Source: Betaproteobacteria bacterium (GTDB lineage: Bacteria; Pseudomonadota; Gammaproteobacteria; Burkholderiales; Rhodocyclaceae). Taken from it: 25,951 nt of DNA. This document shows, one piece after another, positions 8,972 to 16,333 of the stretch. The notes beneath the pieces were generated by a model. That model was not told where the DNA came from. It worked only from the letters and a program-made list of their open reading frames with translations, and searched no databases. The DNA is taken from NCBI GenBank assembly GCA_028868235.1, contig JAGWUW010000003.1:1-25951 (forward strand), given 5' to 3'. Numbering within the stretch: position 1 is the first letter of the stretch; each line of letters opens with the position of its first letter. The position numbers and the translations under genes were made by a program.

Positions 8972-10416
8972 CGGACATAGCTCCCGTCAAGGAAGACAAC
9001 CTCGACATCGATCCCGGTCGGCATTTCGACCACCGGCTGATATTGCTCAGCCCGCTGGATCAGATATTGCGAGATCGCATCAGCCCCGCCAGCAACGCCG
9101 GAAGCACCAGCGCCCGCTGCGACGGTCCCAAGGTCTATCGGCGTCCGACTTCCACCAGTGCTGAGAACTGGACTCAGCAACTGACTGTTGCCGACATTCT
9201 GTCCCAGCTTGCCGATCCCGCCCGCAATGCCGGCGAGGAACGACTTCAAGACGAAGCTCCCTTCTCGAGATACCACACGGCCCCGCACACCGGCCTTCCC
9301 GGCGAACGCGACGAAGCCCTTGACCTCGGAGACCGCAACGCCGCCATGGCCGTCATTGCAGGTCATCTTCTGCAGCTTCACGAAGACCTTCTCTGACGAG
9401 AGATCGCCGTAGGCAGCGCCGTTGATCAAACACCCCACAATTTGGGTCCGAAAAACGTGCGTGTCCTGCAGCACCGACCGCGCATCGGTGGTAACCCTCA
9501 TCACCACAGGGATCGGCTCCGACTGGGTACGAACCGACGTCGGCGCGTCGGCCCCGACGATAACCCGCGCCGTCGCGATCGAATTCGCCGGAAGATAATT
9601 GGGCGAATCCGCAAACGTCAGCCCGCTGCGTTCCGCTTGCTTCCCACCAGACTGGTAGGACTGCACCATGATCTTGTTGCCCCCAAGCCCCGGCACACCG
9701 ACGCCGCCATTCGCGGCCGCGACGGACGCAGCAGTCGCAGTCCCTGGCGCGGCAAACCCTGGCCCGCGCGGCGGATAGGCCACGCCAGGAGCGGGAGGCG
9801 CAACCCGAGGGGCATTCGCCTGCGCCTCCCGCAACCGATTGATCTCACGCTGCATCGCCGCGATCTGTTCGTCACGCCCGCTTGTGCTGTAAGCCGCTGC
9901 GCTCCTTGCTCCGACACCCGTGTAGGGCACCGCGCGCATCGGCCCGCCCTGACGCTGCGAGCGCAAGGTCTGCAACTGCCCTTCAAGGCGCGCCCGTTCC
10001 TGATCGCTGCCACTGAACCCGTTCAGCTGCTGCTCGAGCTGCGCGATCCGGTTTTCCATATCCGCACGATATCGATCGTCGGCCATCGTCTTGGCCGACA
10101 TATCGTCGGTCTGAATGGCAATCGTACCATCGAGCTGGCGCATAGGCTTGGGCTGGCCATCGACAGCTGCCTGCTGAGCTTGGTGCGAACTGTTAGGCCG
10201 GGTCGCAAGGATAGTCGCGACACCAACCACAGCAATCGCCGCCCCCGCCCAAAGCGCGAGACGCTGCTTGCGCTTCTTATCGGCATCATCCGATATCTGC
10301 GCTTCGTCAAAGACCGGCGTAGGTTCGAAACCATTATCGCCGGTCGGAGAACGATAGCCCACGCCGCGAGCGCCGCCGTCAACGCTGTCCTGACCTTGTT
10401 CCTCAACAGCCATCAT
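8968..10416 (-). CDS. traB: TraB, VirB10-like core complex protein
   Basis: 482 residues. A cytoplasmic N-terminal tail is followed by one membrane helix (about 53-71) and a coiled-coil region (about 112-150, with repeated arginine/glutamine-rich heptads). A Pro/Gly/Ala-rich linker (about 205-245) leads to the VirB10-like beta-barrel domain (ITVGAD-like segment, VSREGSFVLKSFLAGIAGGIG). The protein bridges inner and outer membranes in the secretion core. The gene starts seven bases after the traK stop. ATG codons at 10416 and 10413 are both possible starts. Confidence 0.96.
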   Translation of the reverse strand: MMAVEEQGQDSVDGGARGVGYRSPTGDNGFEPTPVFDEAQISDDADKKRKQRLALWAGAAIAVVGVATILATRPNSSHQAQQAAVDGQPKPMRQLDGTIAIQTDDMSAKTMADDRYRADMENRIAQLEQQLNGFSGSDQERARLEGQLQTLRSQRQGGPMRAVPYTGVGARSAAAYSTSGRDEQIAAMQREINRLREAQANAPRVAPPAPGVAYPPRGPGFAAPGTATAASVAAANGGVGVPGLGGNKIMVQSYQSGGKQAERSGLTFADSPNYLPANSIATARVIVGADAPTSVRTQSEPIPVVMRVTTDARSVLQDTHVFRTQIVGCLINGAAYGDLSSEKVFVKLQKMTCNDGHGGVAVSEVKGFVAFAGKAGVRGRVVSREGSFVLKSFLAGIAGGIGKLGQNVGNSQLLSPVLSTGGSRTPIDLGTVAAGAGASGVAGGADAISQYLIQRAEQYQPVVEMPTGIDVEVVFLDGSYVR

Positions 10417-10423
10417 TCGATCC

Positions 10424-11164
10424 TTAATTCTGTTTTCTCAGGACAACGTAGGCCGTAGCCTTCTCGTGCGGCTTCAACGTCCACTGCGACATCGAGAACA
10501 CCACATGGCCGGGAGGAGCGATCTCCTCCTTCGTCAGCGTGATCGTCGAGCGCCCGACATTGGTGATCTCGATCCGCTTCCCGACATAGGTGGCACCCGT
10601 GTAAACACTCACGATCTGAACCTGCGCAGGACCGACAAAGACCGCCTGAGCGGGGCCGGAGCTGGCGGTATAGCCAGGCATCGGACGGCCTTCCCCCATT
10701 GCCTTGATAAGCAACAGCGGCTGCTCCCAAGCCGACCCATTAGCGGACGCCGCCGCACCTTCCTGCGCCTGCGGATTTTCGATGAAGATCTGCTGCGATG
10801 GCAGGTCACTCACCTGACACTGCAACTTGTAGACGAAGCCCTTCCGGGTGATCGCGAAGAACGACACGCCGTGGCCCGCATAGCCGTCGGGCATCGACAC
10901 GTAGATATCACCTCGCGTATTCTCATTCGCTACGGAAAACTCGGCGTTCCCGTCGCTCGCGCTGCGCTTGATATCGGTGACGAAGGCATCGCCGATCGCC
11001 GAAATTCGCGTGATGCCGTGCAGCGATAGCGTACATGGAACTTCACCGCCGTCGACGACCTGCAGTCGCTGGTCAGCCCAGGCAGCTGATGAAACAGCCG
11101 ACCCGCCAAGCGCAACAGCTAATGCAAGCGCCCGCCATGCGTTGACGCCAAGATCCCTCATCAT
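10424..11164 (-). CDS. traK: TraK, VirB9-like secretin-type core protein
   Basis: 246 residues. A signal peptide (about 1-30, ending SSAAWAD) is followed by a beta-rich protein with SLHGITRISAIGDAF near the start and a C-terminal domain with TYVGKRIEITNVGRSTITLTKEEI. TraK is the VirB9-like component of the F-type outer-membrane core and binds TraB and TraV. Its position between traE and traB is the standard F order. The stop of traE upstream overlaps its start by four bases. Confidence 0.93.
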   Translation of the reverse strand: MMRDLGVNAWRALALAVALGGSAVSSAAWADQRLQVVDGGEVPCTLSLHGITRISAIGDAFVTDIKRSASDGNAEFSVANENTRGDIYVSMPDGYAGHGVSFFAITRKGFVYKLQCQVSDLPSQQIFIENPQAQEGAAASANGSAWEQPLLLIKAMGEGRPMPGYTASSGPAQAVFVGPAQVQIVSVYTGATYVGKRIEITNVGRSTITLTKEEIAPPGHVVFSMSQWTLKPHEKATAYVVLRKQN

Positions 11165-11769
11165 TCACCACCTCTTTCGATATTCGGATTTGGCTTGCGC
11201 TCGGGCGTCGTCGGCGCCGGCCCGTCCTGAACCAGTCCAAAGCCCGCCAACCGCAAGGACAGACCCTTGTAGGTCCAATCGAAGCGGTATCGCACGTTCG
11301 CCTGTGACACTTCGCGCTGACCTACATAGACGTGCAGCACCCCGGTCATCTCAGAATGGAGATTATCGGGATCGACATTGATGGCTTGCGGCTCAAACGA
11401 CTGCGTGATGTCGGAGCCGCGCAAATTCCCGGTAATATCCATCAGCTTCGCCTTCACAGCGCCGTAGGCAGCTGGATCGGTGATCTTGAGGATGTTGTTC
11501 ATCCAATAGTCGAGCGACTGCGGAGACCTGTTGAGGATCGCTATCGCCGTATCGCGCGTCACGAGCTCAAGATAATCGCGAGAGACACGCGAGCTGGTTA
11601 ACGTCAACGGCGTCTGCAGCACGGGCTGCAAAATCACCGTTTCGGACCGAAACATTGAATAGGCCCCGAAGATCAAATTGAGGAGCAACGATCCCCCGGC
11701 GACAGCGCCAAGCACATTTCGCTGCTGAATGACCTTCTTGGCCTCGTGATACTGAAAATCGGTTTCCAT
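11161..11769 (-). CDS. traE: TraE, VirB5/VirB8-class inner-membrane pilus assembly protein
   Basis: 202 residues from the ATG at 11769, which overlaps the traL stop (TAATG). The longer upstream frame is a shadow of traL. A cytoplasmic N-terminal stretch (METDFQYHEAKKVI) and a membrane helix (about 19-38) lead to the periplasmic TraE domain with SRVSRDYLELVTRDTAIAILNRSP. Its C-terminal part contains HVYVGQREVSQANVRYRFDW. The role in F is pilus assembly at the inner membrane. Confidence 0.94.
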   Translation of the reverse strand: METDFQYHEAKKVIQQRNVLGAVAGGSLLLNLIFGAYSMFRSETVILQPVLQTPLTLTSSRVSRDYLELVTRDTAIAILNRSPQSLDYWMNNILKITDPAAYGAVKAKLMDITGNLRGSDITQSFEPQAINVDPDNLHSEMTGVLHVYVGQREVSQANVRYRFDWTYKGLSLRLAGFGLVQDGPAPTTPERKPNPNIERGGE

Positions 11770-12062
11770 TACCCCACCATCACCTTGTGGCTGGCTGGCG
11801 GGACGGAACGGGAAAGAGGGATCAATCCCGAAACATGCCAGTAGACCAGGCCGTAAACCCAAGCGAGCGACTTGCCCGACTTCAACCGACGAAGCCCCCA
11901 CCAGGCCAGCCCCCCGCACACAGCGCCGATCAGCGAGTGGCGAAGCAGCAAACCGATGAAGAGCGGAGCGATGGCAGCGACGAACTCGTCCATCGTCCAA
12001 ATCCCGATGATCTCGGGGTCGTCCAAATGTTGGTAAACATAGTAGCTATTCGAAACCGCCAT
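11769..12062 (-). CDS. traL: TraL, small pilus assembly membrane protein
   Basis: 97 residues from the ATG at 12062. The longer frame from 12179 covers part of traA and is rejected. The family signature HLDDPEIIGIWTMDEF lies near the N-terminus, followed by two hydrophobic segments (about 26-38 and 40-56). TraL is a VirB3-like inner-membrane protein. The gene starts 29 bases after the traA stop, one of the few real gaps in the operon. Confidence 0.94.
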   Translation of the reverse strand: MAVSNSYYVYQHLDDPEIIGIWTMDEFVAAIAPLFIGLLLRHSLIGAVCGGLAWWGLRRLKSGKSLAWVYGLVYWHVSGLIPLSRSVPPASHKVMVG

Positions 12063-12091
12063 CTGGACGACTCCCTCAATCACCGTCTGCG

Positions 12092-12397
12092 TCAGATCAT
12101 TGCGGTGAAGCCGCCCGAAATAACCGAGATGCCCACCGTGATGATGATGGACAGGAAGAACGGGAACACCATGGTCCACAGACCGCGTTCGCCCCGGATG
12201 GCGTTCACGACGCCGATCAGGAAGGCGACGAGCGCGATCAAATAGCCAAGCGAGCCGTTGAGCCAGCCATCGATCCGGTTGGTGATCGGTTGGAACGTCG
12301 CGTCACCGCCAGCGAAGGCCGGGCTGGCCATCGACAGGCTCACGAACGCACCGATCGCCAGATTGCGCATCGACGTTGAGACTTTCGTAAGTTTCAT
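12092..12397 (-). CDS. traA: TraA-like pilin precursor
   Basis: 101 residues from the ATG at 12397; an internal ATG at 12370 is the alternative start. A long leader ends in MASPAFA, a good signal-peptidase site before GGDATF. The mature product of about 72 residues has two hydrophobic helices joined by a short charged turn (IRGERG), the layout of F-type pilins. It is the first gene of the operon, as in other F-type systems. The S26 peptidase encoded downstream is a likely processing enzyme. Pilin sequences vary, so the call rests on size, topology and position. Confidence 0.87.
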   Translation of the reverse strand: MKLTKVSTSMRNLAIGAFVSLSMASPAFAGGDATFQPITNRIDGWLNGSLGYLIALVAFLIGVVNAIRGERGLWTMVFPFFLSIIITVGISVISGGFTAMI

Positions 12398-12419
12398 GTG
12401 TAATAACCCCATTGTGATT

Positions 12420-12704
12420 GATTGACCTGGGGGAGTCCCGCGGACACGGGGCTTCCCCAATCTTCGTGCGCGAACCGTCGCGCTTCGGGTTTTGCTTGCG
12501 GGTCAGACCATAGGCACGACTCCCCTCTTCCTGGCCCATTTGACCAACGGCGACCCGCCCTCTCGGGCAGCAACCAGGAAGACAGGTTCCCCCGCTTCCC
12601 CCCGTTGACGCAGACGCGCCACACCCCGCGCGGACGCGACACGTCCACGCAAAATTGTTCCAGCGATTTAGGATGCGACCCAACGCACCCAAAAATCTGT
12701 GCGT
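12420..12704 (-). promoter_or_regulatory. Hairpin-rich 5-prime leader of the transfer operon
   Basis: No gene is seen between the traA start and the promoter near 12830. The leader contains an imperfect 43-base hairpin at 12420-12462 (GATTG/CAATC outer, GGGG/CCCC and CCCG/CGGG inner). It also contains a perfect 9-base inverted repeat, TCTTCCTGG at 12526-12534 and CCAGGAAGA at 12574-12582, enclosing a nested GCCC-TCTC-GGGC hairpin. A further ACGCAC/GTGCGT hairpin lies at 12683-12704. The first hairpin ends 22 bases upstream of the traA ATG. A role in attenuation, mRNA stability or translation is inference. Confidence 0.5.
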
Positions 12705-12814
12705 CCGGCCAAGGGGCAACTCTCAAACTCAACTACGACTACGCGACTTTTACCCTACCACGCGCCAGTCGAGATTAAGATCTGCACTGACAAACCGGAC
12801 ACCCCGGTTTTGCG

Positions 12815-12844
12815 ATCATTCGAGTTTTCCGAAACCCCTGTCAA
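12815..12844 (-). promoter_or_regulatory. Probable promoter of the transfer operon with an operator between -35 and -10
   Basis: Read on the minus strand, TTGACA (12844-12839) is followed after 18 bases by AATGAT (12820-12815), or after 17 by GAATGA. This is the best sigma70-like promoter I found upstream of traA. The spacer holds TTCGG-AAAAC-TCGAA (12833-12819), a one-mismatch copy of the TTCGG-N5-CCGAA palindrome seen elsewhere in this control region. Binding there should block polymerase, so the site probably represses transfer. Confidence 0.6.
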
Positions 12845-12911
12845 TAGGGAAAACGCGCGGAGTCGCCTTCTATCCAACTGCTTAGACGACATTCCCAAAG
12901 CGGGACAAAGG

Positions 12912-12926
12912 TTACGCCTGGCGTAA
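12912..12926. promoter_or_regulatory. Perfect 7-1-7 palindrome upstream of the transfer promoter
   Basis: TTACGCC-T-GGCGTAA is a perfect inverted repeat about 70 bases upstream of the putative tra promoter. It differs from the TTCGG motif and so probably binds another regulator. The protein is not known. The surrounding stretch up to 13257 holds no convincing gene. Confidence 0.5.
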
Positions 12927-12997
12927 ACAATTCACTATTACCCAACAGGGCTAGTCCAGCAGACAAACAGCCGCAGATTTCCGGGAATTTTGAACCA

Positions 12998-13030
12998 AGC
13001 CGTTACTACTTACATCAATGTAATTCGGCT
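12998..13030. promoter_or_regulatory. Nested inverted repeat
   Basis: AGCCG (12998-13002) pairs with CGGCT (13026-13030), and inside them TTACAT-CA-ATGTAA (13010-13023) is a perfect palindrome. A related half site TTTACAT recurs near 13049. It looks like an operator or a cruciform-forming site. No binding protein can be named. Confidence 0.45.
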
Positions 13031-13206
13031 CAAGCGCGTCCGCGTTTGTTTACATTTGACATGATCGCACCCCGTCTCTGCTTTCCAGAAGAATCCCGCA
13101 ATCGTTATCATGTTGCGCACAGCGGCAACAAAGCCACCAGCGGACCTTCACCGCCAGAGCTGTCAATCTAGCCAGGCTCACCCCGATCGGCAAGCCGTCC
13201 AGCTGT

Positions 13207-13221
13207 TTCGGATTTTCCGAA
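13207..13221. promoter_or_regulatory. TTCGG-N5-CCGAA operator copy
   Basis: TTCGG-ATTTT-CCGAA is a perfect copy of the palindrome. It lies just past the stop of the minus-strand helix-turn-helix gene and before the tra control region. Confidence 0.55.
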
Positions 13222-13257
13222 CAATGGTTAGAGGGCCCAAAATGCTCCCCAAAAATC

Positions 13258-13551
13258 TCAAACCTCAATCTCGGCCAATTTTGCCGCCAATTCGGGATGC
13301 GAGAGCGCCAACGCATCGATTCGCCGATACCATTCGGCCATCGCTGGAGGCATCAGCAATTCATACGGCTCTATCTCGAGAATTTCGGAAAGAATGTTCA
13401 CACTCTCGCGCCGATAGGGCGTCTGACTATGAAAAATCTCATTCACCTTGCCAACTGACCACCCGGAGAGTTGATGAATACGTTGCTGCGAAAGCTCGCG
13501 CAGCTCCATCCACTCGCGCAAATACCAGTCTTTTTTGCCTTCATTTTTCAT
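13258..13551 (-). CDS. Xre-family helix-turn-helix regulator
   Basis: 97 residues from the ATG at 13551; an in-frame ATG at 13578 would add nine residues. The segment KKDWYLREWMELRELSQQRIHQLSGWSVGKVNEIF carries the helix-turn-helix. It is followed by a region typical of this family (ILSEILEIEPYELLMPP). The gene points towards the tra operon and is divergent from the small regulator at 13633, with a TTCGG-N5-CCGAA palindrome between them. A role in controlling transfer is likely but inferred. Confidence 0.85.
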   Translation of the reverse strand: MKNEGKKDWYLREWMELRELSQQRIHQLSGWSVGKVNEIFHSQTPYRRESVNILSEILEIEPYELLMPPAMAEWYRRIDALALSHPELAAKLAEIEV

Positions 13552-13606
13552 GTCCTCGACTAGCAAAATCGGCACCATTCTTCGAGTCCCAGAACGCTTG
13601 ACGCAA

Positions 13607-13625
13607 TTTTCGGAATTGCCGAAAA
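13607..13625. promoter_or_regulatory. Operator between two divergent regulator genes
   Basis: TTTTCGG-AATTG-CCGAAAA is the longest copy of the TTCGG-N5-CCGAA motif (7-base arms). It lies eight bases before the ATG at 13633 and about 56 bases before the opposite start. A TTGACG at 13598-13603 could be a -35 for the rightward gene, but no good -10 is seen. This is probably an autoregulatory site. Confidence 0.6.
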
Positions 13626-13632
13626 GGTCGGC

Positions 13633-13875
13633 ATGTCAAAACCAACTCCAACCTATATCGCCCATCGCCTCGGGATCAGCATCTCGCACGCCAGCATGGT
13701 GCTGAGACAGGTTGAGAAGCCTTCCCGCAAACTGGCCAACCAGATCTATCTTCTCACCGATATCCAGCTCGCGCACCTCGCCGGCCGAACCAAAGAGGAT
13801 GCCGATACGATCGTCAGGCTCGACGGCACCGTTTTGCCCGAAGAACCGCCAAAAACCGATCCGCCAAAGAGTTGA
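13633..13875 (+). CDS. Small Cro-like helix-turn-helix protein
   Basis: 80 residues. The region TYIAHRLGISISHASMVLRQVEKPSRKLANQIY (about 7-39) fits a Cro/CI-type helix-turn-helix, and the tail is rich in Pro and Asp. The start has an AAAAGG ribosome site that overlaps the operator. It is divergent from the Xre gene at 13551, forming a pair of the kind used in phage-like or transfer switches. Function beyond DNA binding is not visible. Confidence 0.7.
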   Translation: MSKPTPTYIAHRLGISISHASMVLRQVEKPSRKLANQIYLLTDIQLAHLAGRTKEDADTIVRLDGTVLPEEPPKTDPPKS

Positions 13876-14212
13876 TCCAGTCCTCTGGCCCTCCCCCTGG
13901 AACCACCCCACGCCACAGGCCAACCTTCGAGAAAATGACAACACACGAAGCGCGATCAGGCCGCCGTCCGAAACACCGCGCCCCAAAATGCTCGCAAAAC
14001 ATGAATCAAAACAGAAACCCCCAAGACCCATTGCGACTCGATTCGACTCACCGGCTAAATCCGAAACAATGAAAAATCATTGCGCCCCCGTGATTTGACA
14101 AACGGCTCCCCAAAAATGGCAAAATTGCGCAGTTTTCCGGGCTTTTCGGCAAACCCGAAACCCCGTTACCAGTAAAGTTGCCAATCATGCCCCCAGCCTT
14201 TATAGGCGAGGC
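13876..14212 (+). promoter_or_regulatory. Intergenic control region with an operator and a candidate promoter
   Basis: I see no credible gene here; short frames in this stretch lack ribosome sites. It holds a perfect TTCGG-CAAAC-CCGAA palindrome at 14145-14159. It also holds a promoter-like pair, TTGCCA (14178-14183) and TATAGG (14201-14206) with a 17-base spacer. The predicted transcript would begin about at the ATG at 14213, so that mRNA may be leaderless. Confidence 0.45.
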
Positions 14213-14515
14213 ATGGAATACCAGCCTTCCCTCGCCCTCGGCACTCGCAGTCCGCGCCAGCAAGCCGCGGATATCGAAGCAAGAAAAGAGCGCGACAAAG
14301 CACGAGTTCGCGAAGCGAACCGACTCGCGCGCGAGCGCAAGCGCCGCGAAGGCATCCACGCCGCCACCTATGAAATCCCGCTGCAGCAGCTCGACGCGAT
14401 CAAGCGCATCAAGCGCGCGCATGGTTTCAAGAATGAATCGCAAGCCCTGGCTCACATCCTGGACCAGATGCTCGCCCAACCGTCTCTGAGAAAGGAACTC
14501 GGCCTGGCCGCATAA
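14213..14515 (+). CDS. Small basic protein with ribbon-helix-helix-like C-terminus
   Basis: 100 residues. The first half is a very basic, probably helical arm (KERDKARVREANRLAR...). The second half (ATYEIPLQQLDAIKRIKRAH and onward) resembles a ribbon-helix-helix DNA-binding fold: a short strand followed by two helices. It precedes the replication region and may be a copy-number or transfer regulator; the sequence does not say which. It ends in a stop/hairpin cassette that is repeated after the next ORF. Confidence 0.65.
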   Translation: MEYQPSLALGTRSPRQQAADIEARKERDKARVREANRLARERKRREGIHAATYEIPLQQLDAIKRIKRAHGFKNESQALAHILDQMLAQPSLRKELGLAA

Positions 14516-14521
14516 ACGAAA

Positions 14522-14541
14522 GCCCGGCACTAGGGCCGGGC
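14522..14541 (+). terminator. Hairpin after the small basic gene
   Basis: GCCCGGC (14522-14528) pairs with GCCGGGC (14535-14541), seven bases after the stop codon. There is no T-tract, so it may be a terminator or a 3-prime stabiliser. The same stop-plus-hairpin unit recurs at 14833-14859. Confidence 0.5.
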
Positions 14542-14547
14542 CTCCGA

Positions 14548-14607
14548 GGGGTGCTAGTCAGCTTGCAGGCTGAATGGCAGAAGCTTCAACTACCTATCTA
14601 GCACCCC
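14548..14607 (+). other. Structured element closed by a perfect 10-base inverted repeat
   Basis: GGGGTGCTAG (14548-14557) pairs perfectly with CTAGCACCCC (14598-14607). The 40-base interior holds a small hairpin, TCAGC/GCTGA, and the palindrome GAAGCTTC. It could be a small structured RNA, a cis-regulatory leader of the next ORF, or a recombination site. It resembles a tRNA acceptor stem at first sight but has no anticodon arm. Confidence 0.45.
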
Positions 14608-14679
14608 CCATACAGCATCGCAAGACGAAACCGCGATTTTCGCGGCGATGGCTTGCATCCAACGAAAGGGGGTCGCGCA

Positions 14680-14835
14680 ATGGCAAATCACAACCAGACC
14701 GCCAGGTCGATCGGGCTCTACGTCCTGATCGTCGGCGATGCTGTGCGCACCCTTCCCCAGCTCGAGCAGCTCGCACCAGCGAGCCGCGCGGGAACCAGTG
14801 TAACCATCAATTTGGAGAACGCAGTGAGCGGATAA
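14680..14835 (+). CDS. Hypothetical 51-residue protein
   Basis: The ATG at 14680 follows AAAGGGGG by eight bases, a fair ribosome site. The product is MANHNQTARSIGLYVL..., with a hydrophobic stretch near residues 11-20 and no recognised domain. The coding case rests on the ribosome site and on the stop/hairpin cassette shared with the upstream gene. It may be a small regulatory peptide. Confidence 0.4.
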   Translation: MANHNQTARSIGLYVLIVGDAVRTLPQLEQLAPASRAGTSVTINLENAVSG

Positions 14836-14841
14836 ACGAAA

Positions 14842-14859
14842 CCCGGCACGAAGGCCGGG
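14842..14859 (+). terminator. Second copy of the stop/hairpin cassette
   Basis: CCCGGC (14842-14847) pairs with GCCGGG (14854-14859), again seven bases after a TAA in the context TAAACGAAA. It is almost the same as the hairpin at 14522. No T-tract is present. Confidence 0.5.
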
Positions 14860-15014
14860 CATCGCAGGAGGAATAGGCCAAAGCGCGCCAACGCTTTGAA
14901 AGCTCCACAATACAGAGCTGCGCCTACCACCCTCCCACATCGATGTCAACAAATGCGCGCTTCGCGCCACGGGGATCTTTTGCCCGCGATGAGCTGCCTC
15001 GAACGGAGGAAGTT

Positions 15015-16100
15015 ATGGCATCGCATCCACTCGACACGCCAGAGGCGCGCGAGATCGAGAGACTGTTGCTCGCCGGATATCCGCAGAGCGATATCGAACT
15101 CGCGATCATCACGCGCAATGCGCAGATCGCGAACAACAGGCCGGTACAATCGCTCAGCGTCCTCGTCGGCGCCGAACAACCTGCGCGTGAAACACACCAT
15201 AACGCAGCACTGGTCACCGGGCTCCTCGCCAAGATGACGCCGCGCAAATCGCGCTCCGGCGCCGTTCACGTCACCGGCAATCCCGTCCACCGCAGCAGCG
15301 TCGCACTCGGGTCAGACGAGGAACTGGCCTACACCGAGGAAACCCCCGATCCCGATTTCGCGCGGCCGCTCGATCCCAAGCACCGCAAGGAATACGAGAA
15401 CATGGTCCACAAGCTATGCGGTCATGCCGCCGAACTGCGCAAACGCGATCGCCAGCGTGATGAAGAAGGCGTCGAGCCCCTCACCGCCAACGAACGCCGC
15501 CTGTCAGACTTCAACAAGCACTGCCGCGATCTGATGCTCTACCTGATCGACTCCCATGAATTCTTCAAAGGCCGGGTCTTCCCCAGCCTGGATGAGATCG
15601 CCGACAAAATCCACATGAGCAAGAACACAGCTATCCGGACGCTCAAGAAGCTGCGCGCGCTCGATTTCGTCGACTGGATTCGCCGGTTCGTGACAATCAC
15701 CGACAAAGAGACTGGAACCCGCAACGAGCAGACCAGCAACCTCTACCGCATTCGCATACCCAACTGGATCTCCGACATCATGCAGCTTTTCCGTGCCCCC
15801 ATCCCCGACGATGCCCGCCAGCTCGCCAGTGGGCGCACCCTCGATTACGCGCTGACCTTCCTGAAACTCAGCCAGCACGATCGCGAGCGCCAGGTCCCGG
15901 ACCCACGCCGCCGCGCCTACCTTCTCTCGATCGCGATGGAGAGCGAGCAGCGCATCGAACGGGAACGCCAGCTCCGCGATTGCCAAGTTGGCACTGCACC
16001 GCACCTGAATCTCTTTAATATATCTACTGGAGAAACGGAATTGGCCTGGTCGGCCAATGAGTCTGCCCTGACGGGCACGCCCAAGCCTCAACCTACCTGA
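15015..16100 (+). CDS. Probable plasmid replication initiator (winged-helix Rep protein)
   Basis: 361 residues from the ATG at 15015, chosen over 14943 because of a strong GGAGGAAGTT ribosome site. The centre shows a winged-helix pattern, RVFPSLDEIADKIHMSKNTAIRTLKKLRALDFVDW (about 195-230), followed by a strand pair (RRFVTITDKETG, NLYRIRIPNW). This fits replication initiators or helix-turn-helix replication proteins of alphaproteobacterial plasmids. The place between regulators and the recombinase/partition genes agrees. I see no classic iteron array beside it, so the exact Rep family is open and a transcriptional regulator remains possible. Confidence 0.65.
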   Translation: MASHPLDTPEAREIERLLLAGYPQSDIELAIITRNAQIANNRPVQSLSVLVGAEQPARETHHNAALVTGLLAKMTPRKSRSGAVHVTGNPVHRSSVALGSDEELAYTEETPDPDFARPLDPKHRKEYENMVHKLCGHAAELRKRDRQRDEEGVEPLTANERRLSDFNKHCRDLMLYLIDSHEFFKGRVFPSLDEIADKIHMSKNTAIRTLKKLRALDFVDWIRRFVTITDKETGTRNEQTSNLYRIRIPNWISDIMQLFRAPIPDDARQLASGRTLDYALTFLKLSQHDRERQVPDPRRRAYLLSIAMESEQRIERERQLRDCQVGTAPHLNLFNISTGETELAWSANESALTGTPKPQPT

Positions 16101-16333
16101 TAATCACCACCCATAACACCAAGCCGGACCCTTAGAAGCGCCCGCTGTCGCGGGCGCAATGCTCCCCAGCGGGAGCAGGCGGAACCCGCAGCGCAAAAAA
16201 GGCCACCTTCATGCCTGGATCACGCGTTTTTCCCTCTGAAGGAGCTCACAGCGCCCGTTTTCCTCCGGGCGCGCACGCGCAAACGCACGACCAACCCGCA
16301 GTTGAACCGCTGCCCTCTCCGATTTCCTTGGGA
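16101..16333. other. Hairpin cluster between convergent rep and recombinase genes
   Basis: Three perfect hairpins lie here: GCGCCCGC-TGTC-GCGGGCGC (16138-16157), GCTCCC-CAGC-GGGAGC (16161-16176) and GCGCCCG-N8-CGGGCGC (16251-16272). They probably end transcription from both sides. The recombinase crossover site could also lie here, but no recognisable core is seen. No gene is present. Confidence 0.5.

Noticed and set aside
180..10458. Many long plus-strand frames (for example 893-1744, 2340-3248, 5099-6052, 6092-6943, 9442-10458)
   Set aside because: They lie opposite well-identified tra genes, are rich in Arg, His and Pro, and show no domain. They are antisense shadows of GC-rich coding sequence.
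12422..12926. Small plus-strand frames in the tra leader
   Set aside because: They have no ribosome sites, low-complexity products and overlap the hairpins and promoter of the tra operon.
13055..13060. TTGACA on the plus strand as a promoter
   Set aside because: No -10-like sequence lies 16-18 bases downstream, and no plus-strand gene begins nearby.
14548..14607. tRNA-like element
   Set aside because: The outer stem and a TTCAACT segment recall a tRNA, but the whole is only 60 bases and has no anticodon arm or T-stem.
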